Below, in pieces: positions 51,301-59,250 of a DNA stretch of 64,000 bases. The DNA lies in assembly GCA_033026295.1 (NCBI GenBank), contig CM065184.1, positions 3,511,001 to 3,575,000 of the forward strand, in the 5' to 3' direction. This stretch comes from Channa striata (taxonomy: Eukaryota > Chordata > Actinopteri > Anabantiformes > Channidae). The notes beneath the pieces were generated by a model. That model saw only the letters and a list, made by a program, of their open reading frames with translations, made no database searches and was not told the origin of the DNA. Each line of letters opens with the position of its first letter. The first letter of the stretch is position 1. A program made the position numbers and the translations under genes.

Positions 51301-54300
51301 AGCTTTATTTTCCCTTCTGTGACAGTCGCAGAAAATGCTATGGGAGGTAACACCAGCCATTGTTCGCTTAGAATCTGATAGTACCAGGGAGATATTTTCA
51401 TCCTGTTTTTATTTGGTATATCTGTCTGTTTTTGATGCAGCTCAGGATTGTTTCTGGGACCATCTCTTCCTGTCTTTTATCTGTCCAATCACTGCCTGCA
51501 TTTGTGAAAAAAGTGTGTGGTAATGAATTGTCATTCATACACTTGGTTTTGTCAAACTGAAGGAAGGAAGGAAGCTAAACAAGAAATTGTGTCTAAATTA
51601 TATATGTCTAAATTATATAATTTTTGCCTGCAATCAGTTACAGTAGCGATGGTGTTTATATAGTGGGACACAGAACTAACTGGCTGATCTACCGATTACA
51701 TCAATCCAGCAGTTTTGTTCAAACGCTCCTGTGATGACACATATGCAATGATGAAATACGGCACATGCAGTTAGGCAATGAACTGATGAAAGGTGCAGAG
51801 CAGGAACATCACATGTTTGACCCACACGTCTCTGACCATTATTCTCCAAAAACTGTCAGTAGCAAGGTATCAGTGTACCGGGAGCTTTGGCCTTCAGAGT
51901 AAAGTGAAAATTTACAGTAGCAATAAAATCCAGTCGTGAATTGGTTTAAAATTTGTAATTTATTTTGATCATATTAGAAAACACTGTTGTTTAAAGTTGA
52001 CAGCCATTGTTATTCTGACTTAAAGAGTTACTTAACATGCCCTGGAATGAGTACTCCAATCTAGCCACAGGGGTTGCAAGCCAGTGACATCTGTGCCGGA
52101 CCCAACCCCAGATAAATAGAGAGGGTTGCTTCAGGAAGGGCATCCGGCGTAAAACTTGCAACGAAAAAGTACAACCATGCGAGTCATCCATAGCAATTTC
52201 ATCCTGGATCGGTCGAGGCCCGGGTTATCAACGACCGCCACTGGTGCTGTTAATCTACAGGGTGCCGGTGGAAATTGGACTACTGTTGGTCAAAGAAGGA
52301 GAGGAGGCAGAAGGGTTTGTGGTCAGAGAGAGAAATGGAAAGGCAGGAGCTTAGATCTGAGAATAGGGACTCTTAACATTGGCACAATGACAGGGAAAGG
52401 TAGAGAGCTGGCAGACATGATGGAGAGAAGGAAGGTAGATGTACTGTGTGTGCAGGAGAGGAGGTGGAAGGGCAGCAAAGCACGTAGTATTGGAGGAGGA
52501 TACAAACTGTTCTACCATGGTGTGGATAGGAAGAGAAACGGAGTAGGAGTGATCCTGAAAGGGGAGTTTGTGAACAATGTTCTAGAGGTGAAAAGAGTCT
52601 CAGACAGGTGATGAGCCTAAAGCTAGAAATTGAAGGGGTGATGGTGAATGTAGTCAGTGGGTATGCTCCACAAGTTGGCTGTGAGTTAGAAGAGAAGGAG
52701 AGATTCTGGAGTGAGTTTGATGAGGTTGTAGAGAGTATCCGCAGAAGAGAGAGAGTAGTTGTTGGAGCAGACTTCAATGGGCATGTTGGTGAGGGGAACA
52801 GAGGTGATGAGGAGGTGATGGGCAGGTTTGGTGTAAAGGAAAGGAATCCAGAAGGACAGATGGTGGGGGACTTTGCTAAGAGGATGCAAATGGCTGTAGT
52901 CAACACTTACTTCTGGAAGAGAGAGGAACACAAAGTGACATACAAGAGTGGAGGTCGAGGTACACAGGTGGACTTCATCCTATGTAGACGAGGTCATTTG
53001 AGAGAGGTTAGTGACTGTAAAGTGGGGGTAGGAGAGAGTGTAGCCAGACAGCACTGCATGGTGGTGTGTAAGATGACTCTGGTGGTCAGAAGGAAGAAGA
53101 GAGGAAAGTCAGAAAAGAAGACCAAGTGGTGGAAGCTAAAGAATGAAGAAACTTGTGAGGAGTTCAGGCAGAAGTTGAGACAGGCTTTGGGTGGTCAGGA
53201 AGAGCTTCCAGATGACTGGGAAACTACACCAGAGGTTATCAGGGAAACAGGTAGGAAGGTGCTTTGTGTGTCATCTGGAAAGAGGAAAGAAGATAAAGAC
53301 ACTTGGTGGTGGAATGAGGAAGTACAGGACTGCATCCAGAGGAAGAGGTTGGCTAAGAGTCAGTGGGATGTACAGAGGACTGAGGAAAGTAGACAGGAGT
53401 ACAAGGAAGTGCAGCGCAGAGTGAAGAGGGAGGTGGCAAAGGCCAAACAGAAAGCTTACGATGAGCTGTATGACAGGTTAGACATGAAGGAAGGAGAGAA
53501 GGACTTGTACAGGATAGCCAGACAGAGAGATAAGAATGGGAAAGATGTGCAACAGATAAGAGTGATTAAAGACAGAGATGGAAAGGTGCTAACAACCCAG
53601 GAGAGTGTGCAGAGAAGATGGAAGGAGTATTTTGAGGAGCTGATGAATGAGGAAAATGACAGGGAAAGAAGGGAGGAAGATGTGGATGTTGTGGAGCAGG
53701 AAATAGCAGAGATTAGAAAGGATGAGGTGAGGAAGGCTCTGAAAAGGATGAAGAGCGGAAAGGCTGTTGGGCCTGATGACGTACATGTGAAGGTGTGGAA
53801 GTGTCTAGGAGAGACAGCAGTGACGTTTCTGACAAGTCTGTTTAACAGGATTTCAGAGAGTGAGAAGATGCCTGAGGAATGGAGGAGAAGCGTTCTGGTG
53901 CCGATCTTTAAGAACAAGTTTGTAGCAACTACAGAGGGATAAAGCTGATGAGCCACACAATGAAGCTGTGGGAAAGAGTAGTGGAAGCCAGGCTTAGAAA
54001 GGAGGTGGAGATTTGTGAGCAGCAGTATGGTTTTTATGCCCGTAAGAGCACCACTGATGCCATTTTCGCTTTGAGGTTGTTGATGGAAAAGTACAGAGAT
54101 GGTCAGAAGGAGCTGCATTGTGTCTTTGTGGATTTAGAGAAGGCGTATGACAGGGTGCCGAGGGAGGAGCTGTGGTACTGTATGAGGATGTCGGGAGTGG
54201 CAGAGAAGTACATCAGACTAGTTCAGGACATGTATGAGAGGAGCATGAGGGTGGTGAGATGTGCCGTAGGTCAGACAGAGGAGTTCAAGGTGGAGGTGGG

Positions 54301-57300
54301 ACTACACCAAGGATCGGCTTTGAGTCCCTTCTTGTTTGCTATGCTGATGGACAGGTTGACAGATGAGGTCAGACAGAAGTCTCCCTGGACAATGATGTTT
54401 GCAGATGACATTGTGATTTGCAGTGAGAGTAGAGAGCAGGTGGAGGAACAGCTGGAGAGGTGGAGGTTTGCTCTGAAAAGAAGAGGCATGAAAGTCAGTC
54501 GTAGTAAGACAGAATACATGTGTCTAAACGAGAGGGAGCAAGGTAGAAGAGTAAGGTTACAGGGGGCTGAGGTGAAGAAGGTGCAGGAGTTTAAGTACTT
54601 GGGGTCAACAGTTCAGTGTGATGGGGAGGGTGGAAAAGAGGTGAAGAGGCGAGTGCAGGCGGGTTGGAGTGGGTGGAGGAAAGTGTCAGGTGTGTTGTGT
54701 GACAGAAGAGTGTCAGCAAGACTCAAAGGAAAGGTGTACAGGACAGTGGTGAGACCAGCTCTGCTCTATGGGTTAGAGACAGTAGCAGTGAGAAAGAGAC
54801 AAGAGGCAGAGATGGAAGCAGCAGAGATGAAGATGTTGAGGTTCTCCTTAGGAGGGACAAGGTTGGACAGAATTAGGAACGAGCTCATCAGAGGGACGGC
54901 GCACGTTGCCTGTGTTAGCAACAAAGTCAGAGAGGCCAGACTGAGATGGTTTGGACATGTGCAGAGGAGGGATAGTGATTATATTGGTAGAAAGATGTTG
55001 GAGATGGAGCTGCCAGGCAAGAGGGCGAGAGGACGACCCAGGAGGAGATATATGGATGTGCTAAAAGAGGACATGAGGTTAGCTGGTGTTAGAGTGGAAG
55101 ATGCCCAGGATAGAGTGAAGTGGAAAAGGATGATTCGCTGTGGCAACCCCTGATGGGAAAAACCCAAAGAGAAGTAGTAGATGCACACAAGTACTCCAAG
55201 ATAACTGTGGCATTACTCTTTGATTTGGTTACATATTTCGGACCACATCCAACCACACCCAGTCAACAGGCTTGAACTTTTGTGCCAGAGAGGGCAATGG
55301 AACACTTTCTTTTTGTTGGAGTTCATTTCTTATTAACCTTAATAACAGAATTGTCTTTTAACTTAAAGCATTTTGCTTTGCAGGTGGCTCAGTTGTCGTG
55401 GATTGAGAGGAAAGTTGCAGCCACATTATTTGGAGAACCTCCAAGTGCCACAATTGAAGATGCACTAAGAAATTTCCTTAAGGTGACGTTTTCGAACCTA
55501 CTTTTTTAGGGCAAGAGCATGCTTACATTTACACTTAGTAATTTGGCAGATGCTTTTATTCTAAAGCAACTTAAAAGTGAGAGCAAGCAAAAATCTAAGT
55601 CAAGGAGAAAACATATCAAAGCAAAGTGCTATCAAAGAAGTGTTTCTGTTTCATGAGAGGTACCAGACAGAGCAGAAAGGAATTTTTTTTAAGTGCATAG
55701 CCTAATCCAGGCAGCCAAAACCAGTGCAGAGATCTGAGGAGTGGTGTTACGCAAGTTCTTTTTGGCTGATTAAAAAAATGCTGCTGCAGTTTAGATCTTC
55801 TGCAGGGGTTTGATCGTGCATGCCGGTAACCCCATCAACAGTGCATTGCAGTTGCATCGAGATGAGATACGACCAGTGCCTGCACAATGAGTTGGGTTGT
55901 ATATTCTTGGAGGGGTCTGATCTTTCTAATGTTGCAGAGAACAGATCTGCATGACCGACTGAGGCAATGGTCTTCGATGATGACCACCAGATTTCTGGCC
56001 GACTTAGTGGGGACAATCACTGCAGATCCAGTGTTGCTGTTGTTATGCTGATGTTGTGTCGTGTCAAAGTTCAGGCTGGGAAGACAAGAACTTCAGTCTT
56101 GGAGAGGTTAAGCTAAAGATGCCTTTCTCTCATCCAAGCCGAGATGTCAGAGAGATGGACAGAGAAGCCTGATGAGACAGTGGAATCATCCGGTGGAAAG
56201 GACAGTAAAAGCTGTTTGTCGTCAGCATAGCGATATGAAAGTGAAAGGAAAAGCCATGTGAATGTATGATAGAGTTCAGGGATGTAGTATTGCTATGTAG
56301 GCCATGAGAGTTAGAAACATGCCCCTACCAGGATACCTTGAAGGTTCGTCCAGACAAGTAAGACCGAATCCAGGTCAGAGCTTCTAGAGATGCCCAAGTC
56401 AGAGAGTGTAGACAAGAGGATCTGATGGTTCAGTGTCAGAAGCTGCAGATAAATCTAGTAGAATTGATACAGGAGAATGTCCTGCAGCTGTTACAGCCTG
56501 CAGAGATTCCACGACCGTCAGGAGTTTTTGGGGAGGGACCACTCTCCAAGCCAGACTTGTTATCATCGACAGGAAGTCTGAGAGTTGATTGAACAGTTCC
56601 AGGGTCTTAGCCAAAAATGGAAGAAGGGAGACTGGTCTGTAAATCTCCTCAAGGGAGGGGTCAAGTGATGGAGGAAGTTAGGAGGATGTCATCATCTAGA
56701 GGAGACAACTGGGAGCGGATGGCTGCCACCTTATTAGTAAAGGAGGCCAACTCGTTAGCAGTGAGAGAGGTGGGTGGAGTTCAGTAAAGCAGTGCTAGTT
56801 CTGAGCGTTGCTGTTTAAGCCCCGGAGAGGGATGAGACCCTAAGGACACTACGGACCAAAACCCTGATATTCAGCATGACTTCATGTTTTAGGAAGTTAC
56901 AGAAATGAAGTGATGCAGTTGCCCAGCAGACAAGTGTGGGAAAGGGGATTTCCGACGATGCTAAGTAATTGGCAGCACTCGTTTGAAGCATATTTGTGCC
57001 TTTAGGTGTGCCTTCACTCAGTCTACGTGCCTGGTATTCCAACAAAGTTAACATAAAATACTGACACAAAGCAGGATCTAATTTGTAATTTTGTTTTCAT
57101 GCTGTTTACTTGATTGCATGCTCTGACTTGACTAACACACTGCGTCCTGTTTGTTCACTTGCAGCTTGCCTCCAGGTTGCTCCTGCGCCCAGTTTTGACA
57201 GAGCGAACCTTCTGTGTGTGGAAGGACTTAATCTATGTTCCCACGTTTCGTTTGTGGATATAGTCGATAAAAAATATTGCTTCTGGCTAATATTCATCTG

Positions 57301-58046
57301 TTTGCTATCATCAATTTGATATTAGGCATTTGTGTTATGACATGGTGCGGCTGACATGGAGCAGACTCCACAGAGCTGTAAAAATATATCCAGCAGGTTA
57401 CAGGAGACCCCTGAACTCTGACCTCTTCACTGCAGCACCGTTGGTCTGTAATTGACCAAACTGCAGCTTATGATGGAGACAAAGCTTTTACTGAGCCAGA
57501 TTACCAGACAAAGTATATGAGTATTTTTATTTTTATGTATACTGACCTGAAACCTTTTTGTCTGTTTTTGCTCAGGTTGAGGAGATCCATCCAGGATATT
57601 CTAAACTCAACTATGTGTTTCTAGCTAAGGTGAGAGCCAGTTAAACTCCTCTTGTACGACGTGGTTTGTTTACATGGACTAAACAATGCATTGATATTTT
57701 TTTCCCATAATTTGGCAGTGCTACAAAGACCTCGGACTGAGGGAAAAAGCTAAGAAGATGTGTGCAGCTGCTTGTTCAATGAGTGCTGCCTCCAAAGAGG
57801 TACACTTTGTCACGTTCGAGCACAACTCTGAATTGATATGTGTCTTACTGGGGTGTTCCTCCTGTTTTTTCCCCTCTTTCTTCACAAAATGCATCATGAA
57901 TCAGAGATCCCAATAGAAAATCACAAATTGTTAAAGTAGCTGCTTAAGTCACTCACATAAACACACTTTATTGTGTTTTGTTTCTCCGTCAGGATGAAGA
58001 GGCACAGAAGGAGCTGGACTCACTGTGCCCAGCACTCGGCATGTGA
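34589..58046 (+). CDS. rmdn2: regulator of microtubule dynamics protein 2 (spliced, 10 coding exons)
   Basis: Join of 34589-35034, 42623-42800, 43192-43294, 44281-44341, 50516-50591, 51153-51230, 55384-55482, 57576-57629, 57719-57799 and 57993-58046. This gives 1230 nt, 409 residues plus stop; all introns are GT-AG and all phases agree. The length matches the family (human RMDN2, 410). An N-terminal hydrophobic segment (residues about 9-26, VLGALAGVAGISLAVVCY) predicts a membrane anchor, followed by basic RSRRRG. A predicted coiled coil covers about 70-105 (EVLERLEALI to LQDQVREELR). An acidic linker spans about 140-175, and a TPR-like helical domain about 180-400 (FLWRLIRGYCDV, HQWYAIMCG, YYLLGRWCYAVAQLSWIER, KLNYVFLAKCYKDLG). 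Human family members associate with microtubules; the paralogue RMDN3 tethers mitochondria to ER. The C-terminal sequence and the cdc42ep3 neighbour favour RMDN2 over RMDN3. The start has A at -3 and G at +4. Confidence 0.95.
35525..36125 (+). mobile_element. decayed Tc1-like DNA transposon (internally deleted)
   Basis: Plus-strand matches to fish Tc1-like transposase DNA run in order: TTTGAAATGGGAAAAGTCCGG, GATCAGGGAGATAACTAGGA, CCCAATAGTTACTCTAACAG, CATACCTTTATGATAGAGTG near 35723, then after a gap GAGTGGCTTCAGGGCAAGTC, GAGTGGCCTAACCAAAGCCC, GAACATCTGTGGACAAACCT and GATGCTTGTAGAA. Stops, frameshifts and loss of the central catalytic part make it inactive. No terminal inverted repeats were found. 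Confidence 0.72.
36336..36374. repeat. (ATT)n microsatellite
   Basis: Thirteen ATT units without interruption. Confidence 0.95.
37930..38060. promoter_or_regulatory. candidate conserved non-coding element
   Basis: A mixed-composition block in AT-rich intron DNA with CCTAATTACAGCTCACATTA, CATAATTAAAGAGTAATTCC, a GCCGCATCAAATG run and GTTGTTTGATCAGG. The clustered TAATTA cores and non-repetitive texture are typical of developmental enhancers, but conservation cannot be tested here. Confidence 0.2.
42623..42800 (+). CDS. rmdn2: rmdn2 coding exon 2 (residues 149-208)
   Basis: Acceptor TTGTGCTTTCAG; donor AAG|GTGTGT. It encodes YMTALTDSEEEELSDAEQSD, the acidic linker, then the first helices (LSILLERIDRLHKG). 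It enters in phase 2 and exits in phase 0. Confidence 0.93.
43192..43294 (+). CDS. rmdn2: rmdn2 coding exon 3 (residues 209-243)
   Basis: Acceptor ACTTTTACAG; donor ACTG|GTAATC. It encodes FGEDSAFLWRLIRGYCDVHD and the following EEKKNHAETG, a hallmark helix pair of the family. Confidence 0.92.
43295..44280 (+). other. rmdn2 intron 3
   Basis: A 986-bp AT-rich intron; no gene or repeat recognised. Confidence 0.85.
44281..44341 (+). CDS. rmdn2: rmdn2 coding exon 4 (residues 243-263)
   Basis: Acceptor TTCCTCTTAG; donor TG|GTGGGT. It encodes KQVGEEAVRLNPTCAESHQ and the first two bases of a Trp codon completed in exon 5 (HQW-YA, matching the family's HLWYAVLCG). Confidence 0.9.
44342..50515 (+). 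other. rmdn2 intron 4 (6.2 kb)
   Basis: AT-rich intron with only chance open frames. I see no recognisable transposon, RNA gene or alternative exon. Confidence 0.8.
50516..50591 (+). CDS. rmdn2: rmdn2 coding exon 5 (residues 263-288)
   Basis: Acceptor GTGTGTCCACAG; donor AAG|GTACAT. It encodes YAIMCGIMADYDTIQNKIKN then GYIFK. Confidence 0.92.
50592..51152 (+). other. rmdn2 intron 5
   Basis: A 561-bp intron ending in a (CT)n microsatellite that forms the polypyrimidine tract of the exon 6 acceptor. Confidence 0.85.
51129..51150 (+). repeat. (CT)n tract serving as polypyrimidine tract of exon 6
   Basis: About nine CT units followed by CCTCCCAG directly at the exon 6 acceptor, so repeat-length changes would alter the splice signal. 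Confidence 0.8.
51153..51230 (+). CDS. rmdn2: rmdn2 coding exon 6 (residues 289-314)
   Basis: Acceptor CTCTCCTCCCAG; donor GCT|GTATGT. It encodes DHLDRAIELKPQDPMSYYLL then GRWCYA, a TPR-like repeat. Confidence 0.93.
52050..52059. repeat. target-site duplication, left copy
   Basis: AGTACTCCAA, identical to 55190-55199 on the other side of the LINE. Confidence 0.75.
52177..52607 (+). pseudogene. LINE endonuclease, N-terminal part (first frame)
   Basis: The frame opens at ATG 52177 and reads the nuclease start: LRIGTLNIGTMTGKGRELAD (conserved Asn), VDVLCVQERRW (conserved catalytic Glu, followed by RR where relatives usually have TR or TK), then YHGVDRKRNGVGVIL. It ends at a TGA at 52609-52611 because one base appears to be missing near 52607; the protein continues in another frame. 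Confidence 0.8.
52608..53942 (+). pseudogene. LINE endonuclease C-terminal half and linker to RT (second frame)
   Basis: It continues the nuclease: VVSGYAPQ, VVVGADFNGHVG (Asp/Asn site, about 52764-52784), RGTQVDFILCRR, and QHCMVV with the terminal catalytic His near 53052. A lysine/arginine-rich linker follows, then the first RT block (RKALKRMKSGKAVGPDDVHV, MPEEWRRSVLVPIFKNK). After KNK a small deletion of roughly a dozen bases near 53918 shifts the frame and the reading ends at TAA 53940-53942. Confidence 0.85.
53948..55153 (+). pseudogene. LINE reverse transcriptase core and C-terminus (third frame)
   Basis: A 401-codon open frame carries the RT core: QQYGF-RKSTTDAIFAL, FVDLEKAYDRVP (residues about 60-71), GLHQGSALSPFLFA (fingers/palm), the catalytic FADD at residues 151-154 (about 54398-54409), then KTEYMCL, EFKYLGSTV, ARLRWFGHVQRR and GRPRRRYMDVLKEDM to the end. 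It is open from ATG to stop but lacks its N-terminal part in frame because of the upstream deletion. Confidence 0.87.
55190..55199. repeat. target-site duplication, right copy
   Basis: AGTACTCCAA, matching 52050-52059. Confidence 0.75.
55384..55482 (+). CDS. rmdn2: rmdn2 coding exon 7 (residues 315-347)
   Basis: Acceptor ATTTTGCTTTGCAG; donor AAG|GTGACG. It encodes VAQLSWIERKVAATLFGEPP and then SATIEDALRNFLK, the best-conserved block of the family. Confidence 0.95.
55525..56790 (-). mobile_element. decayed L2-type LINE (reverse transcriptase to 3' tail), antisense in intron 7
   Basis: On the minus strand, from right to left: LTANELASFTNKVAAIRSQL (about 56.75 kb), FLAKTLELFNQLSDFLSM and SILLDLSAASDT (56.4-56.6 kb), the catalytic YADD region followed by LLLSFPPDDST (about 56.2 kb), HLSDISAWMRE, SKTEVLVFPA, and SARNLVVIIEDH with RKIRPLQEYTTQLIVQALVV (55.85-56.0 kb). 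The 3' tail TTGCTTTAGAATAAAAGC-ATCTGCCAAAT is at about 55530-55580. Frames are broken by stops and indels. The tail resembles one shared by many fish L2 LINEs and SINEs. Confidence 0.75.
56800..57575 (+). other. remainder of rmdn2 intron 7
   Basis: No exon or further repeat is recognised between the LINE remnant and exon 8. Confidence 0.7.
57576..57629 (+). CDS. rmdn2: rmdn2 coding exon 8 (residues 348-365)
   Basis: Acceptor GTTTTTGCTCAG; donor AAG|GTGAGA. It encodes VEEIHPGYSKLNYVFLAK, aligning with the family's AEELCPGYS-NYMYLAK block. Confidence 0.95.
57719..57799 (+). CDS. rmdn2: rmdn2 coding exon 9 (residues 366-392)
   Basis: Acceptor CATAATTTGGCAG after an 89-bp intron; donor GAG|GTACAC. 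It encodes CYKDLGLREKAKKMCAAACS then MSAASKE. Confidence 0.94.
57993..58046 (+). CDS. rmdn2: rmdn2 coding exon 10 (residues 393-409 and stop)
   Basis: Acceptor GTTTCTCCGTCAG; encodes DEEAQKELDSLCPALGM and TGA at 58044-58046. The KEDEEAQKE junction with exon 9 matches the family's conserved KEDKEAQKE. Confidence 0.94.
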   Translation, partial: DEEAQKELDSLCPALGM

Positions 58047-59250
58047 CAACAGCACGCGGCAGCGTGTATTTTACATGTGGTTAAGGTGGTGTGTGCACAT
58101 TTGTGTGGATATAGCGTAAATTAAGATGCCGTCGTGTTGGTTCACTCTGCGAAGTTGAGGGAGATGTGTTGTGGCATTATTTTAATAACAGAAGCGTTTA
58201 GTCTACCAGAGTCTGTCTTTTAAATCAGACTTGGCTATGGATTTGCTCATAAAACAATTTTAATAGTAACTGGTTGTATCAAATCAGCGATATATTTAGT
58301 TTTTAGATTTCTTTTGGGGAGAATTTCTTTTGAAAGTAATTGTTTTATAAACTACATGAATCTCAAATTATAGTGAAACAGTCTGATAGTATATGTAGTT
58401 TGGATATAGGCACCCCATGTGTATAGCAGACATTCTGGCAGAGGTCCGATTGCTCTAATAGGGAGTGTAGCACGTCTGTGTTCAAAGGATACAAAGTCCA
58501 AAGAGCAGTTTCTTTTTAGGTGATCGACTCAGTTACAGGATTTGTTACCTTCTGTTCTGTCCTGGTTTTTGTGTCTACCATCACACATTCAAGTGGCATT
58601 GACAAAGGGACATCAAACAATGGTGCAACCGAACAAAGATCATGAATGCCGTGACCGCCGGGTGACCTGTCACCCTTCAGACCAGATTTATTACTCACTG
58701 GCTGCATGTATCTGCAGAAGTTTCTTCTTTTATGACCCCTTTTGTTGAGATCTGATGTACTGTGGCATCAGCTCCTATTACAGTGATGTAATTTTATTAT
58801 TGTTCTCTGAGAATTCTCAGTTGGACTTTTTGCATGTGAATATATTAGAGATTACTCAAATGACATTAAATGTCATTCCACAGATATTTGCAAGCCATGG
58901 TTAAATATTTATCTTTGATGTCTCATTTTTTGAAGACTGTAGAGGTCCTGTAGTTTATGGGCGCTCTAGTATTTTCCAAATTACTGAGAAAGAAAAAAAT
59001 CTGGTTTGACAAAAAAACTCAAATATTCCAATATATTCCTGTAAAGGTGTTATATGAAACACCCATGCAGGAATTTCTTTTACCTTTAGACCCATTTTAA
59101 TTCTGAGTTCTGCTGGAACATTTCAAGATGCATTGTCTTCCAGGAGTGTTTTTCCACATCCTTTTGGAGCTCTTACATTTGCTATTTGTTATATTGGTTT
59201 TAATTGTTTCATCTAAAGTCAGTTTTATCAATAAATTTGTTGTTATTAAT
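58047..59250 (+). other. rmdn2: probable rmdn2 3'UTR
   Basis: AT-rich sequence after the stop. The first canonical AATAAA is at 59230-59235; an ATTAAA lies near 58864 and others occur near 59260 and 60060. The true cleavage site cannot be chosen from sequence. Confidence 0.35.

Larger units (their letters stand above)
52060..55189 (+). mobile_element. near-full-length RTE-type non-LTR retrotransposon (LINE), inactive
   Basis: About 3.13 kb between two copies of AGTACTCCAA. The leader contains GGGCATCCGGCGTAAAA, common in teleost LINE leaders. It encodes an endonuclease/exonuclease/phosphatase-type nuclease followed by reverse transcriptase, in three frames broken near 52607 and 53918. The size (about 3.2 kb), single nuclease-RT polyprotein and similarity to proteins often misnamed 'craniofacial development protein 2-like' point to the RTE clade. 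It is inserted in rmdn2 intron 6 in the gene's own orientation, with its 3' end about 190 bp before exon 7. The 3' tail is GATGGGAAAAACCCAAAGAG plus a short AGTAGTAGATG stretch, with no long poly(A). Confidence 0.88.
51231..55383 (+). other. rmdn2 intron 6, carrying the RTE LINE
   Basis: A 4.15-kb intron of which about 3.1 kb is the RTE-type LINE at 52060-55189. Without it the intron would be about 1 kb. Confidence 0.85.

Noticed and set aside
52373..54118. Long minus-strand open frames opposite the LINE
   Set aside because: They are antisense shadows of the purine-rich LINE coding strand, with low-complexity Ser/Leu composition.
34589..58046. Assignment as rmdn3 instead of rmdn2
   Set aside because: The LSWIE-K-AATLFG and KED-EAQKE blocks, the total length of 409 residues and the cdc42ep3 neighbour fit RMDN2 better. 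RMDN3 is longer and has an extended linker.
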